Source: Glandiceps talaboti (Eukaryota; Hemichordata; Enteropneusta; Spengelidae). From it: a stretch of 64,000 nt of DNA. The stretch lies in contig NC_135552.1 of assembly GCF_964340395.1 (NCBI RefSeq), forward strand, positions 19,137,681-19,201,680, given 5' to 3'. This document shows, in pieces, positions 25,860 to 40,200 of the stretch. The translations under genes and the position numbers were made by a program. A model generated the notes under the pieces. The model was not told the DNA's origin. It worked only from the letters and a program-made list of their open reading frames with translations, and made no database searches. Each line of letters starts with the position of its first letter. Positions within the stretch are counted from its first letter, which is position 1.

Positions 25860-26205
25860 CATTCAAAGTTTCCTACACCTTCCTGCAATGTCATGTCTAT
25901 CTCTACTGATCTAACTTCCAGATCGCTGTGTCATTGGGCTCCAACATTTCCTACACCTCCCTACACTGATCTAACTTCCAGATCTGTGTCTTTGGGCTTC
26001 AACATTTCCTACACCTCCCTGCACTGGTCTAACTTGTAGCTTCTCTATTTCTTAGGTCTTCAAAGTTCCCTACATCTCCCTTCAGTTGTGTCTATCTGCA
26101 CTGGTCTAACTTGTAGCTGTCTAGTTCTTAGGTATTCTAAAGTCTCTACATCTTCCTGCAGTTTTATGTCTATCTCTACTGGTCTAACTTGAAGTACTTG
26201 ATCCT
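25860..26205. repeat. Degenerate tandem repeat (~65-78-bp unit)
   Basis: Around five repeats of CTGRTCTAACTT followed by a T/C-rich stretch with CCTACA(C/T)C. Located in the 3' region of the TTLL4-like gene. Confidence 0.7.
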
Positions 26206-26421
26206 GACACTACCCTATACTTGACAACATTTTATCTGGACAGACAATAACTCTACCTTATGGCTGACTTCACTTTGTCTAGGCCCCTTGTGCAAACAGG
26301 ATGCATGTCAACAAACAGTTGGGATCCTACCACAACCAGATGGATTAGAACAGATCTCAGGCACTATTATACGCTATAGAAAACTTGATAAGCATGGCTA
26401 AATCTGTCTGATTCCTAAAAA

Positions 26422-29400
26422 CTATCTTGTAGATGAAAAGCGTCTGTCTGGTCCCTGATTGGTATTGGAGTATCTCGAATACAAGCCTGTATTTCTTGGA
26501 ACTAACGGAACAGGATGATGTGATGTATTTCCAATTGTAATACTGGTAACGTCATGATATGAATCTGGTCTAGATTGTGAATTCCTATCTCTATTATAGC
26601 TGACTATGATATTTCTTTGGTTATCTATTGCATGACTGCTATCTCTCATTTTAGATTTGACAACAGGTGAGGGCACCCTTGAAGTTAACGACATTGGTCT
26701 TGGCAACAGATTGAGGAAATCTGGAGTTTCTGGTGGACGTGGTCTAATTTTTTTCGTGGGTTGAGGTCTTGGTATCTGTAAACTACTACGAATTAACCTA
26801 TCAAGACTTGCCATTCTATTACGCCTCACACTATCTGCCCTACTCTCTCTACGAATTGTTTTATGTTGTTGAGTGTTTCCATGGCGTCTGCAAAAACTGA
26901 GCACGTATTCCTTACTGCAAACTGCTAAGCTACTAGAATTGATTGACTCTGCTGCTAGTGAAGCTAGATAATGCTGTGGTAGTCTTGGTTGTGTATCTGG
27001 AGTTATAGCTGGTAAGGAATTCTCCTTCACTGGAGTAGATATATCAACTGGACTATTACTCAATGAAGAATCACGACTTCTACGGCTACAAACACTACAA
27101 CATGTACTTCTGGAGTATTTAGTAGCTGAGTTTATACCTACCGCATGACCATCACCACTCAAACCGTAATGGATACCTTCACGACAATATTCCTCCAATA
27201 CTGTAATGCCTACAAATATCAACAACAAACATTTCGTAGTGAGTTCAAAGGATCGGTTCCTGAGAATTTCTAGTGGTATCATCATCATCTATGAAATAAT
27301 GTTACAATTTCACTGGTTTTGGACTATGGAATAAGTAAAAGTCGGGAGAATGGTTGATTACATCTGGATACAATGAATTACAATTACGATATAGAGATCT
27401 AACAACCTCCATAATTGTATCATACCGTAAGGACAGGCGTGCACACACATACACATATACACACACGCATGTATGTGCACATGCATACACACAATGTATA
27501 ACACATATGTATGCACACACAGACACACACACACACTGTCACACACACAGATGCAAACACATATATTCTGTGATGGAACTCACCTTTGGCTGGTTGTTTG
27601 TGGTACTTGCGTATCCATTCATCGACTAAGATATTATAATAGCGTGGCTGTTCAAAGAATCGCAAGTACTGATGTGATGTAGGGCAAGGGAATACACGCT
27701 GAAAAAATCCTCGTCGACTATACTCGTCTTCAGTTTCCGTCAAAATTCGGATATCATCAGGAGTTAAAGTATCAAGTATTGTCATCCGACATTGCTGAAA
27801 TACATATGACAATGCATACAATATAGAATTACATAATTCACCAATCACTGTCTGTGATACTTCCCTGTACATTGTTATACCTGGTAGTTCTACAATGATT
27901 GCATGATTTGAAGACGAACACCTGGGTAATCTCAGTGACATTGTAATCAACTTGTAGAGGTGGCAATATGGGTCTAATGCATGGTCTATACATAAAAGGT
28001 ATTTTGAGTTACCATTAGAAATTCAACCGAATGTTTTAGCATCACACTATAAGAGGTACTAACAGATGTACAAATTGAATATTACATTTTACCACACTTT
28101 TGGTACGTTTATTTTTTGTCTGTGTGTAGGAATTATTGAATGACTTTTATATCACTCTGAATATACAGATGTGTAGAACTTGACACAAAAACAACACTGT
28201 TATGTATGTATGTACACATACAAAACTTCTATAAATTGCGTTGTGTATGGCAGGGCACAACAATGTGTGTAGACAAACAGGTGACACACAGCACCAATCT
28301 AAGTGGACACCCTCCAGGTAGTTTTCAAGAGGTTCTATATGTCTCAGCTGCTGTGTTCATATGACATTTTACACACCAGTAGGTTTACAATAACCCCTTA
28401 GGCAGACAGTTTAAACAGCTGACTGAGTGTTTTCTCTTGCTATAAACCTTTATGAATTTGGAAGAAAATATGCCTTTCGGCTAGAGCTGGCTAAGCTCAT
28501 GCACAGGTTACGATATCTGATACTTTATGGCAAGCAACTCTCCAGTGTAACATATTGATGGTTAAAACGCAGCCTACTTCTCGAATATAAGATAGTCTAC
28601 TTACATCATCTAGGTGCTTCTGAATGTAGAATGCATGCTTAGCACGCTCATCCTTAGTAATTGGCACATTCCACAATTTCTTGTCGGTGAACACATTGCC
28701 ATATTCACTACTGCAATACAAATACAAGTTAGTTTTGTCTGACAAACATTGGAAACATTCATCAAATAAATGTGGTAAATACATTCTAACAAATTTGACT
28801 TTGAATATTCTAATCATTATGAAATCAGATACAAGATTGTTATTTATAAAAGTCAGCTACATTGGTGTCAAATGAAGGTTACAATTATGACTTGTGTATG
28901 CATGATAAATGCTAAATAGCCCACTAAACATAACATGAGCATGTTGTTGGGGGCATGGTGGCAGTGGTTGTAGCACAACTTCATGTGACGTGGGGGGGGG
29001 GGGGTGTTAATACAGTTAAACTTCTAATTCAAGAAATAAGTACAATGCAGGAAGTCGGTTTCATTATGTTTTGACAGTGTGAATACTAAACAACACACCA
29101 TACAGTTATCGTCAGTGGTGATTATAATTCCATTTACATGAAAGAAATTCATTCTGTACCTGACATTTGCACTACTGGGTGGTAAATTTGGGTAGACATC
29201 TTTCTTGTCAGGAAGCTGGAAACCAGCTAAGTTCATTAAATCTTTGATCATTTGACCCTTGATGTTCACATCCAGAGGTGAGTTGGAATGCAAACTAAAT
29301 GGTAGAAAATGAAAACATAGCTGGTTAAAAGTCATATAATATACTAGTACATGGTTCATAGTAGTGAAGTACATGTAATTGAATTACACTGAAGGACACA

Positions 29401-32400
29401 ACCATCCTACCTTTGTGAGATATTGATAATTTTGACTCCGAGATTCGTATGTGTACTAACAATGATAATACTTTCAACTTCAAGCAGTGATCCTTCTAAG
29501 CCAATTTGACATACCACTGACACAGAAATTTATTGTGACCTATCGAATGTTGATGTTCACCCAATCTCTTACTATGTGGAGACTCTCACAAGAAAACCTA
29601 GTTTTTATCATTTTAACCCAAAATATTTTGTCTTTCAGTAGAGGGCGCACTTACACTTTGTGTAAATTCTTCATATTGATCACCTTACCTTGGTGAGATA
29701 TTGACTTCTATAATCCAGGGTTTCAAGTTCTCATCCAACATAACATCAAAACCAAACAATTCATGACAACAATATCGTCTCCTCACATTGGACTTGACAA
29801 GACTATTTACTGCTGCTTCAGAACTGAAAATAACCATAACAACTTACGTAAGAAATGCTGAGAAATAGCAAGAGCCTTATTGTGATTAAAAAAAATGAAT
29901 CAGATATTTGTCTACTAGATGGCCATTCCTGCCACCATGAGAATCTAGTGAATTGTGAACATTTCTTATTGGACAAGCTGGTACTTAGTGTTCACGTGAT
30001 TTTCAGTGATACAACTAAGTTTGCACAGACTTTAATTGTTATTATGTTTGTGTTTCAAATATTAACATGGTAATAGTGTACAGCAGATTGCTTGTGTACA
30101 TGAATCTTTAACAACTACATATTAGGAACTAACTATCGGTATGATAGTAGTAGTTCAATAATAAAAAGTTGTATATATCAACACTGTATTCATGGTAGTT
30201 TATACATGCCAATACTTAGCATACCACTTAGTCAGTTACTTGATAAACTTTAAACACTTACCAAATAATAGTCTTGACAATGATATCCTTTATACTTTCC
30301 CATACTTTACTACTATCTGTTCCATCTTTCCTAAGAAATCCCCACAATGATTTCAATGACCTGCAATATCAAAATGCTCACATTAGCAAAACAAACATGT
30401 CACATGATGATTACAGTAAATACTCATCTTGAAAGGTATAGGTGCTGCAATTTTGGTTGTACATTTTTCAAAAATCACATTAAACCACTTATCTGCTTCT
30501 GCATTTTCCTTTTGATGTATTTCTTATATATTTCTGATCTAACAGGGTTATTTTATGTATATTCTCTATGCCTCTTTTACATCACTGTCATCACAGCTTA
30601 CACACACAATACATACAACTGCTGACATCACACCATGGATGAACGGAACCCATTACAAATTGGGCAAGTAAACAACAGAATTGGAATACTAACACTTGGA
30701 ACAGCATATTAGAAGTACAGAGACTTGTATTACATTCCATCATTTGATAAGAACAATTTCATGGCCACTTTACATTATAATTCATGTTCACAAACAAATT
30801 TTCAGTTCCTCTGGCATTTCATGTACACATCAAGAGGCCATAAAACTGTTTTCATCAAACTATGGTGCATAATACAAGTCTCTGCTGTTCCAACATGCTG
30901 AGCCAAGTGTTAACAATCCAATTCATTTGTTTACTGTCCCTGATTTGTAACAGGTTCCATTTGTCCAAGATCTGATGTCAGCAGTTGTAATATAAACCAG
31001 TACATATTCACTCTACCTACATGTAGGCTAGCAATCAGTATGAAAGTAGGCAATACGTAGAACATAACATAACATAACATTGTACATACCACTTGTGGCC
31101 TTGGCACACATTCTCATCATCATTGGGGGTAAAATCCGCATTCTTCTTATTAATGCTGTAGTTGGTAAGATGCATGAACTTGTTGCTTAAACTCTTCATA
31201 GAAGAGGAATACCTGAAAAGTGAAAAAAAGGGATGATGACATCATGAAGGCATTAACTCGACAAAGTACAAAGTCAAGACATAACGAAGACATCATATTA
31301 TCTAGTAGTCTGTAAGGTACGCGGTGACGGGGCGCCCTCAAACATTGGCCAATCCCTAAGGAGGCCGGTGAGGGCAAAACGTCACGACGTATCTTACAGT
31401 CTAATTATCTAGCCAATGTGCAATGTGAAAGATGACTCAATGAAGACATACATTGTATAATCAGGTATGTATTACACGGTCATGCTATCAAGAATACAAA
31501 ATGCTACATCTATATATTCCTGTATGATATAAAGCATATCAATGCACTCATCTTTGTGGTTTGACAAGTCTACTAATCTAGCACTTTTCATTTCTTTGCA
31601 TACTAAAAATGTTACTACTTCTGATTAATTTACACTGTACAGTAAACACAAAACTGTTCTGTCTTGCTTTCTTTTTCAGATCAATTCTATATTCAACACC
31701 CATAACAAGTCATTTTCCTATATTAGCTCTTCAACAAACAAACAGTTGCACGCAGTTACATTTCAGTGAGAACAACAACAATGACATCGCCTCCCATTCT
31801 TTCACATACATCTAAACTACTACAAGAAGTTAAAAGTTTGCACTTACTTCATGGTAGCAAATCGTACCAGTCCATCTTCAAATATGTAAATACGAAGTGG
31901 ATCATAGGAAGTGACATAGACATAGATACGCAGGTCAAACTTACTACCATTGATTAGATAGGGTTTAGAGAGGTACCTCTGTACTAATACTGGTCTCCTT
32001 CTAGGGATTTGACTCCATTTATGGATCACTTTGATTCCAATACCACGGGCTGATGCAGGCTGTCAAGACAAAACAAACACTTCATAGTTAATATACGACT
32101 ATTAATTTACAAGGATGTGAGATTAACACTTGGTTAAAATAAGACAAAGTGTGTGATTGTATAAATTGGGAAAGTACCTGCAAGAACATGTATGGAAATA
32201 CAGTTTATTACATTTTGCAAAGAATTGAGAATTTGTTCAGAGGCTATCAATATATTGATGTGTACCAGTACCAGGTACACATTAAATTACTGTCAGAACA
32301 ACTGACAAGTGTTTATAGATATTGTCCGTAGTTTTATGCAGCTAGTAGTAACCAACAGTGCAAAAACTTCTATGAAAACCATTTGAAATTGATGGACTTT

Positions 32401-35400
32401 CAGCTATAATGGAACACACAACACTGAGAAGCACGTAAATATAAATTTAAAGTTAGAAAATCGTGTGATTTGTGTTCGGTCGCTTGTGAACACAACTTTA
32501 CAGATAGAATGACGATACATTTATCATCTCTTCTTTGTAGACTGGTGTGAAATAACTTACTGGTTTGAGAATCCACTTCTGTTTAGTACCACCATCCTCC
32601 CAGGCCCTTTTCAACAGTTTCAAATCATAAGGCAGTACAAATGTTTGTGGGAAGAAACCAAAATCCTTCTTGCCAAAATGTAACTGCATTTTGGATAAAT
32701 TCCTCCACAAACGGTCTTTCCTACCAATTTGAAAGGAGCCTGGAAAATGATTGACCTGCAAGAAGAAGAAGTATATAGGGATAGTCAATAACAGTGACAG
32801 TACATGAAAAGTGAAAACTCGATTTTGTGAACAAGCCTAAAAATGACAAATGCACTGACTTCCCAGGAAATTGCTTGTACAGTTAGAAGAACAATACATA
32901 CAATGTAGAATTCTGTATTTTAGTGTGGCTGTATTGGGTGTGATCAATTTAGAAGATCTGGTCATAGCAAAAAAATTTGGGTTAACTAATTTGGCTGACT
33001 AATAAAAACTTTTACTCATGCCTGTGTTGTCATTCAAAGTCTCATTGATCAGTATTTTTTAACCAAAGAAATTAATATGACAGAGCACTTTGCAAAATCA
33101 TGGGAGAAAAAGAGAGATTTCATAAGTTTGTATGTCTGTAGCAAATATACTTTAAGATGTTATTCCCCGATATTTTTCTTTGTTCAGCCAAGTAAAATAC
33201 TCATGACCTAAGAGGGCCTTGCTGCTACTCGTCTAGCGACTTTAAGTGAAAATCCTCAGGTCATGAGTATTTTCCAGCTGAATGAAGAAAAATCAGAAAA
33301 ATTAATGGCGATTTGGATAATTTGAACTTATATTTTGACCATCACAAAACTAGTGATGTAGACAGGGGTTGTCATGATGTAGAATGACCAGGGTATACAA
33401 TCCATATTTTCTGTTCAAAGACAATAATATGGCTTGGATATGGTATAATGTAATATTATACAGGGTTTCAAGTGTTGGTAGTTTATCTACCAGCTATAAA
33501 GGCCAGTCAATGTCTTATTTGGCCTCAAGATATTTACCAGAGTAATAGGACCCTTACCTTCTGATACTCTCTAATGGCTTTAAATCCCTGAGCTTTCATA
33601 TGTTTGCCCCAATATCCAAGCCATTCATGGGACTCTGTAAGCAAACAAAACAAAGCAACACATCACTACACAGACTCTATCACTGTATCAGATGTGATGA
33701 CAGAATTCAGTGCAAGGTGTCAATTCATAACACAGTTCATATACATGCAAGCATGTATACAAAACACAGCAAATGGGGCAAAAAAAGACAAAAATAGATG
33801 ATTTGGAGTGTTGTTTGTTTAAAAATTCTTATCTACTAACATGCTGGAAATCAAGCTTACTCTTAAAATGAGAGTAAACTGTGCTTTGATACAAAAAAGA
33901 CATTACGAAATGTGAAAATAAAAACTGGATATTGTTTGGTGGTATGAAGTGCTGGATGGATGGATGTCAACAAAGCAAGCCATGCAGACAAGCACTCTGT
34001 CTTTACCCTCCTCATTGGTGTTATTGTTTATATAGTCAAGATCATCAGCTGCCAGAAAGAAGATGAAAAGGCACTAAATCTACACTGTCAAATTGTATAT
34101 GTACTTATCAAGCTATAATCAATTAACTATAAAAAACAAAACAAAATTTTGTTGTGGGTCAGTATGATAGAAAGTGGCATTTTTTGTGACTCATCACATA
34201 GTAAGAGATAGGGGAACACAAAATTTTGGTGCGTCACTAGAAATTGTGTGCATCAGTGACATGTCAAATTGGCTTAGAGGGTACACTGGTTCTCTATGAA
34301 AACAGAAATATGCAAAACAATAGAATGATAGACCAGTTTATCTGTTCTCAAAGAGTGCGTAGCACAAAACAAAGTTTTAAGTAAGTGTGCATTCGGTGTA
34401 CTCCACTAAGACTGTAATAAAAAAGGTAAACTTTATCCTAAATTGTTTAACATTGTTTCAACAAAGATATAAAATGTTGTGTGTAAATTATAAAATCATG
34501 TGTACCACAGAGTTCACCATCTCAATATCAACATATCTGGTAACTTACTCTTTGTTGCTCGGAATCCTGATCTTGCTATGCAGTTTTTGACAACATGAGG
34601 TGTTATAGGACTCATTCTCCACTTCAACAGTTTTCTTAGTTCCCATGGTAATGTTGCAACTAAAGAAATAAACAACACAACTGACTGGTTAAGGCATCAC
34701 ATGTATCAGTAGAATGCTAGATGCTCGCAAATCAATCTGTGATGTCATTGTAAGGTTGGACTGTCTGGGACAGATACATGTAATTAACAACTGTCCCCAA
34801 GTTCAAAATTATATGGAGTATGATGGCAACATTGATTTGGGAAATTGTAAGTTTTAAATCAAGTATGGCAATGGATTTCAAGGCCTGTAAGCAATGGATT
34901 ATGTCATTCAAGGTTGTAGATTCACAAGTGTTTTCCAATGAATAATGCGGTGTCAGACTGCGTGACAAATTCATTCAATGAACCATACCTTTTTCATACT
35001 GAGTAACAAAGTTAATAGTTGGTGATATATTACTAAACAGGCTTGGTGTTAAAGCTGACTGGACTTCATCCCCATCGACAACAACTGGGTGATATAATCG
35101 TAATGACGTCCGTGTTCCTGCTCTGTCAATCTCACTTGCGAGAGAATCTAGCTTCTTTGTTGACAGTGGTTTACCATACTTCATAGCAGAGTAAGGACGT
35201 GCTGATGACTGGCAAGAAAGGCTGCTTGATATGGAGTAGCCATCGGAATCATCATCTACAAAGGTGAAAGGTCAATGTAAGGTCAAAATTAAATGGTGAT
35301 AGCAAATATGCACATGTATTGTCTAATACATTGTACTAGTAATAGGAATCATGTTTTGAGGCTAATACAAGACATCCAAGGAATTACTGAAACCTTCACA

Positions 35401-37131
35401 AACTTATATTGATAATGATCCCATTATGACTTACCATCATTTGGTAAATCGTCATCTAAACCATCAATACCATCATCCTCATCACCAAAATCCAGAGATG
35501 CTCCATCACCAGGTGTGCGTTCACTGAATACAGAAACAGAATGAGCAGTTAACATGTTAATTCAGACAGCAAGAAATGACCAATGTTTATTTGTAAACAT
35601 GTCGCGACAACAACAACAAACAGGGTAATACCGACCAGCTAACTCAAATGTATAGGTGCAATTTTTCACAACACAAATAAAATTATGTAACAATTGTCTA
35701 TGACCATAAAATAAGTATCGGTACATGTACTTGGGAATGTGTGCAGACATGATGTAAATGAAAAGATCCCAATTCACATGTCATTTATATACATGTACCA
35801 CATACAGTGAGTGTTGATTTGTTTATATGAGATAACTCTATGCTCTGTTAGTTTATCAAAGCTGTGGCCATCTTTGTCAATATGGTTGTATATATTAAAG
35901 TGACACAGCTGTGCTGTAATATGTATAGGCAATATTACAAATATCACAATGTTGTATATTTTCTAAGACTGCACAATGTTCTATATATATATATATGTAA
36001 GTTCTACAGACAGTTCAAAATATTAGAGGTTTCGTGTATTTTCTGGTCACTCAAACATAGTAATGCCAGTCTTTGTCACCAGTATTGAATGAAGTATCAG
36101 ATTTTTACATGTACATGTATGTTAGTCAATTCTTGATACCTGTAACATTATATTACTTTATGCTGGAGCACATGCACCAATAGTAAACCATGTGTAGTGT
36201 GGGGAGCATATCAACCAAGACAACTGGCCAAGATGTAACACATGCATACACACGTACACGTGTGCATTTGCATAAACACATACACACATTTTACCACACC
36301 TATCAAACTACAGAACAGTAGTTCTGTTGTGCTAACACATTGAGTCAAATGGAACAATAGGGGCAACTTCAAAAACACTCACCTTCCATAATCATCATCA
36401 TAGTCTTCTTCCTCATTTTCATCAATATCACTCCATTCTTCAGCATCAAAATTTTTTTCCCTGATTTTCCTATCTTTGGCATCGGCACCGTCTCCATGTT
36501 GTCTTACTCCATGTTCACTTTTAGTTAATGATCCCTTTGAAGAATTCCTATCAAGACAATTGGCATTATTATCCTTTGGCACAGGAGTCACTCGTTTGGC
36601 AGATTTCTTGGCACTAGATGGAGGAAGATTAGCATTGCCCCTTTGTCCCGTACTTTTCTTGGTTCTAGCTTCACTGTGAGGTTTCGGAGAGCTACTGTTT
36701 ACTGTCTTTTTAGTTTTTGGCGTGAGAAATGAATTGACGTTTTGTACTGATCTGTTATTGGCAGTCAGTCCAGTGAGATTCCCAGTAGAGTTTGAAGGTC
36801 TTACACTTACAGGTGGTTGTGGCGTTGGTTTATCTTGAGCACTTACTGGTCTTGAATAAGGGTTTACAGGCTTCGCTGTCACTACTGGTGCTGGATATGA
36901 GGTGGCTTGTCCAGGTGAATTTGGTGCACTATTCCTACTGCTGTCTAGAGGGCTTTGAATCAATGGCCTTGGACTCATAGCTGTAGTAGTACTTGAAGTA
37001 TTATATTTCAAGACTGGTCGATGGGCTTGTTGCCTCAGAGGTAAATGCTTTTGATTTGTTGATATCATGAGGTTTTCTAAACCTCTCTGTAAGCTGGCCC
37101 TCAGCTGCTCATAGTCACTCGCTGAACCCAT
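26422..37131 (-). CDS. TTLL4: TTLL4-type tubulin polyglutamylase
   Basis: Minus-strand coding exons, 5' to 3': 36383-37131, 35435-35523, 34989-35255, 34549-34659, 33558-33634, 32561-32755, 31848-32059, 31090-31212, 30262-30360, 29689-29823, 29160-29294, 28605-28710, 27584-27794, 26422-27209. All junctions are GT-AG and phases close exactly to 1098 aa (human is about 1199). Residues 1-345 are low-complexity Ser/Pro-rich then acidic. The TTL ATP-grasp core spans about 350-765, with LTPSLFSNISPTI, NHFPGSFQIGRKDRLWRN, KPPASARGIGI, SKFDLRIYVYVTSYDPLRIY, NKFMHLTNYSINKKN and the metal/ATP motif ending WIIEVNISPS. The family signature RFFEQPRYYNIL is near 815. TTLL4 adds the first glutamate branches to beta-tubulin and to NAP1-type histone chaperones in cytoplasm and cilia. 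The Ser/Arg-rich tail is not conserved. The start has A at -3 and G at +4. Confidence 0.93.
27430..27560. repeat. CA-rich tract in a TTLL4 intron
   Basis: Imperfect CACA/CATA repeat, directly downstream (minus strand) of the exon 27584-27794. Confidence 0.8.
29487..29595 (-). repeat. Dispersed repeat, inverted copy
   Basis: A reverse-complement relative of the repeats at 34170-34292 and 42745-42892. Shared blocks include AGCCAATTTGACAT, CACTGACAC and CAATCTCTTACTATGTG. It lies in a TTLL4 intron. Confidence 0.6.
31306..31403. mobile_element. TAGWCTGTAAGG MITE, copy 2, with perfect 9-bp target duplication
   Basis: A 98-bp element starting TAGTCTGTAAGGTACGC and ending CTTACAGTCTA. ATTATCTAG flanks it exactly on both sides (31297-31305 and 31404-31412). 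The inner block GGTGACGGGGCGCCCTCA matches the other copies. It lies in a TTLL4 intron. A 9-bp duplication is characteristic of Mutator-like transposases. Confidence 0.9.
34170..34292 (+). repeat. Dispersed repeat, copy in a TTLL4 intron
   Basis: Contains GTAAGAGATAGGGGAACAC, then TTTTGGTGCG and TCAAATTGGCTTAGAGGG. It is nearly identical over about 100 bases to 42790-42892. Confidence 0.75.
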
Positions 37132-37262
37132 TTTGTCAAACTTTAAAGCTTATTGATTTCAACAAAAATACAGATTACTGCAGCACACTTCATTATTATC
37201 TGGATTCAGCAAGAAAGGCGTAATTTCTTGTACAATTTAACCAGTATCCATGGTTTTGTTGT
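37132..37262 (-). promoter_or_regulatory. 5' UTR part of TTLL4 exon 2, with a short upstream ORF
   Basis: On the minus strand an unusually strong pyrimidine tract (TTTTTCTTTTCTTTTTCCAG) ends at 37263, so the exon starts at 37262. Within it an upstream ATG at 37251 opens a four-codon frame (Met-Asp-Thr-Gly-stop) before the main start at 37131. Its context (ACCATGG) is better than most, so it could reduce translation of the main frame. Confidence 0.6.
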
Positions 37263-40200
37263 CTGGAAAAAGAAAAGAAAAAGACTTTCACTTTCTATGA
37301 ATTATGGGGGTACAATACATTAAGTTTTACAACTTTCTTTAACTGTAGATAAACACTTGTATTGATTTACTGTTGGCGTTTTTGAGTGCTGAATTACTAG
37401 TCTACATTCTTGCTTTAGAGTATGCAGTAGTATGGTGACAAATATTCATGAATACAACAATGGCACAATACATCTAATATAATTGATGGCAACCCTGACG
37501 AAAGGTCCATGGTCTTTCTTTGTGCTAAACTGGGGGCATTGTACAACCTTTTTGGATTGATTGGTATGACGACAACCATTTGTTCACAGACTACACAAAA
37601 AAGAATCAAATACCGGGTTGTGGGTAGTGAGGGGGTACAATGTATTTATGTATACTTCAAAACTCAAGAACAACCTAAGTGACACTATTTAGGCAGAAGT
37701 ATTTGACACCCAAGAATAAATATGTCACCATTATTTGCCATACAGAAAAAAACTCTCCTGCATAGAATTTTGCAATTTTTGATGGCATCTCTTTCATTTT
37801 AATACAGTGACATATAATAATGTACTGCTCCTCAAATCAGTTTAGTATGTTATCACATCCATACACAATTGAATGTCTTGTTTTTCATAACCATGTTTTA
37901 TCACTAACCATTCAATGACAAAACAAATTCCTTCACTGTCTACACACTATGTCAAATGAATCTCATACATGTATGTGTACACACAGATACAAATAGACAC
38001 AAATTGTACAAGTAGAAGTATCTAAGTGTATGTTAAATTACTCGTCGCTGCAATGACTGTAACCAACTTTATTTTCATATCAACGTCAAACATTTACTAG
38101 GTAGTTAGTTTTTGCCCCTAGCAGTCAAATATTTTTCACTTCATTAATTAAGTGGACCCGAAGCTACCATGTACCTAGAATTCCACTAGTATTATGTCTT
38201 TATTATTGTCATTATTTTTGTTTAAAAGTGTCTTCTGTCTATACATTTATACAGTAAGATATATTGTACCATAGATGTCACATTCCTTACAGCTGATTTG
38301 TTGTGCAACACACACACACACAACATGAATAAATCAACACAGCAGACAATGATTCCCAAGAGGTACTACGTAGTGTTCTTTGACAAGCAAAGGGTTATAT
38401 GCTGAATCTTAACATAATGGAAGCAATCAGACACAACTTTACCATGCAAACTAAGGAGGAAAAAAGTCAATAACTAACACTTAAAAGCTCATCCCTGAAA
38501 AGAACTTCATAAGGGGTGTAAAGCTGACAGGATTTAGGGTACCACACAACAGAAGAGTCTGGTAGGTAAACTGGTCACCATCACAGTATTTATTACAATG
38601 GTTGCAGTTGACATTTAAATCAAAGCTGTATGTATGGTCAACACAGCTTTGATTCAAAGGGTCAACCATTGGGTTTTTTATGCAATATAACAGACACGAA
38701 AATACACAGTAACTAAAGACTACGGATATGAGCATAATATTGTTGATGCCATTTAATACTTTGATTTCCTTGGTTTACCCTCACAATCTTGTATTTTTAT
38801 TTAGTTAATATATCCAAACAGTTTACACATTTCATAAAAAGATATACATACAGTAATATTTAAACCCTGGTACACACAAACAATACCAACTTTGAGATAT
38901 GACATATCAAATCTCAGTGTTGGGTGTTAACATGTAAATTCCCCTGGGTCTAACCATTGCCAGCACTTATTCTTTATCAGTATTGTTATCAACAGCACAC
39001 TCAACAGAATGACATAACCCATGACAGTGACATCCAATTAATACAGATTACCACAGTTACATATAAACTACACAACAGTTTGGGAACCCTGACAACAACA
39101 TGTTTGGGTGGCTAGTTACAGCAGTAGTCAGTTGCTACACTATGTACTATATACTCTCTATAGATGTATACTGTGTCTTTCCTTTAGAATTCATATCAAG
39201 AATCACTGTCAACCTGGGTTGTCAACACAGGATTGAATCCATTCAATATCTTCTTATATTCAAGACAATCTTCACAGCAACTGTATACATTAAGCCTTTC
39301 CTTTCACAATATGAGAGTTCAAACAATTATCATTTAGTCTTTGAACATTTACATTTCATTGCCAAGTAATGAAATGTACAGTACTTTAACACTATTTGTC
39401 CAAACATCTTAATCATCTGGTAGCTATCAGCCTCCATGATTACAAGCAAAACAAACTACATGTACATAAATGCAACTAAAGAAAAACAAACTTCAAAATT
39501 ACCCAAATATCAAATATATTTGTCTCTGATGGTATCGCTATAACTTTAATTCTTAGACTTGATAAAATCTAAATCAATGTGATAATAAAAATAAATATAT
39601 GTATAAGAACAATAAATTTTCCTAATTCTGCAGATTTATAGTTTGACAATAATTTGTAATCATCATAGTTGGTTTAATTTACATCCATACTTGCTCAACT
39701 ACTCGTAACTGCATTTGGATATGTCTTGATTTATACACAAACACCTAATGACGTGGTAAGTATCAGTTGATGTTGACGTTGAGAGTGATACCTATATTGC
39801 TACTGTTGCTATGTTTGGTAACTGTTTGGTTATAAAGTTATCTTGAAAGTAAAACAGTCACACTTGCAGTATCCTTCATAGGCTGGCAGTGGAGGCATAT
39901 TTATAAATGATGAATCACCAGTCTGTCAACATATTCCAACACCCTTGTCGTTTCTACTGTTTGTTTGGAAATCCTTTAAGTCTTCCTTTGATTATGATGA
40001 GTGGTGATGTAGCAACGCTGAGTGACTTCAAATACAAACTGAATACCCTGACGCCACAACAAGGTGCAAAGGTCTTTCTATAGGGTCATACATTTAAAAA
40101 ACACAAAATACCTCCAGGTTCCAAAAGCCCCAAACAATAACATAGTGAACTGCCTTTTACTAGTATTTCGCAATTTTCCCCTCTGTTAGTCTATAACATA

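Noticed and set aside
26040-27950. Treating each minus-strand frame in the TTLL4 region as a separate gene
   Set aside because: The frames are successive exons of one gene; exon phases close exactly over fourteen exons.
36476-36980. Plus-strand frames opposite TTLL4 exon 2
   Set aside because: Antisense shadows of the low-complexity Ser/Pro-rich coding exon.
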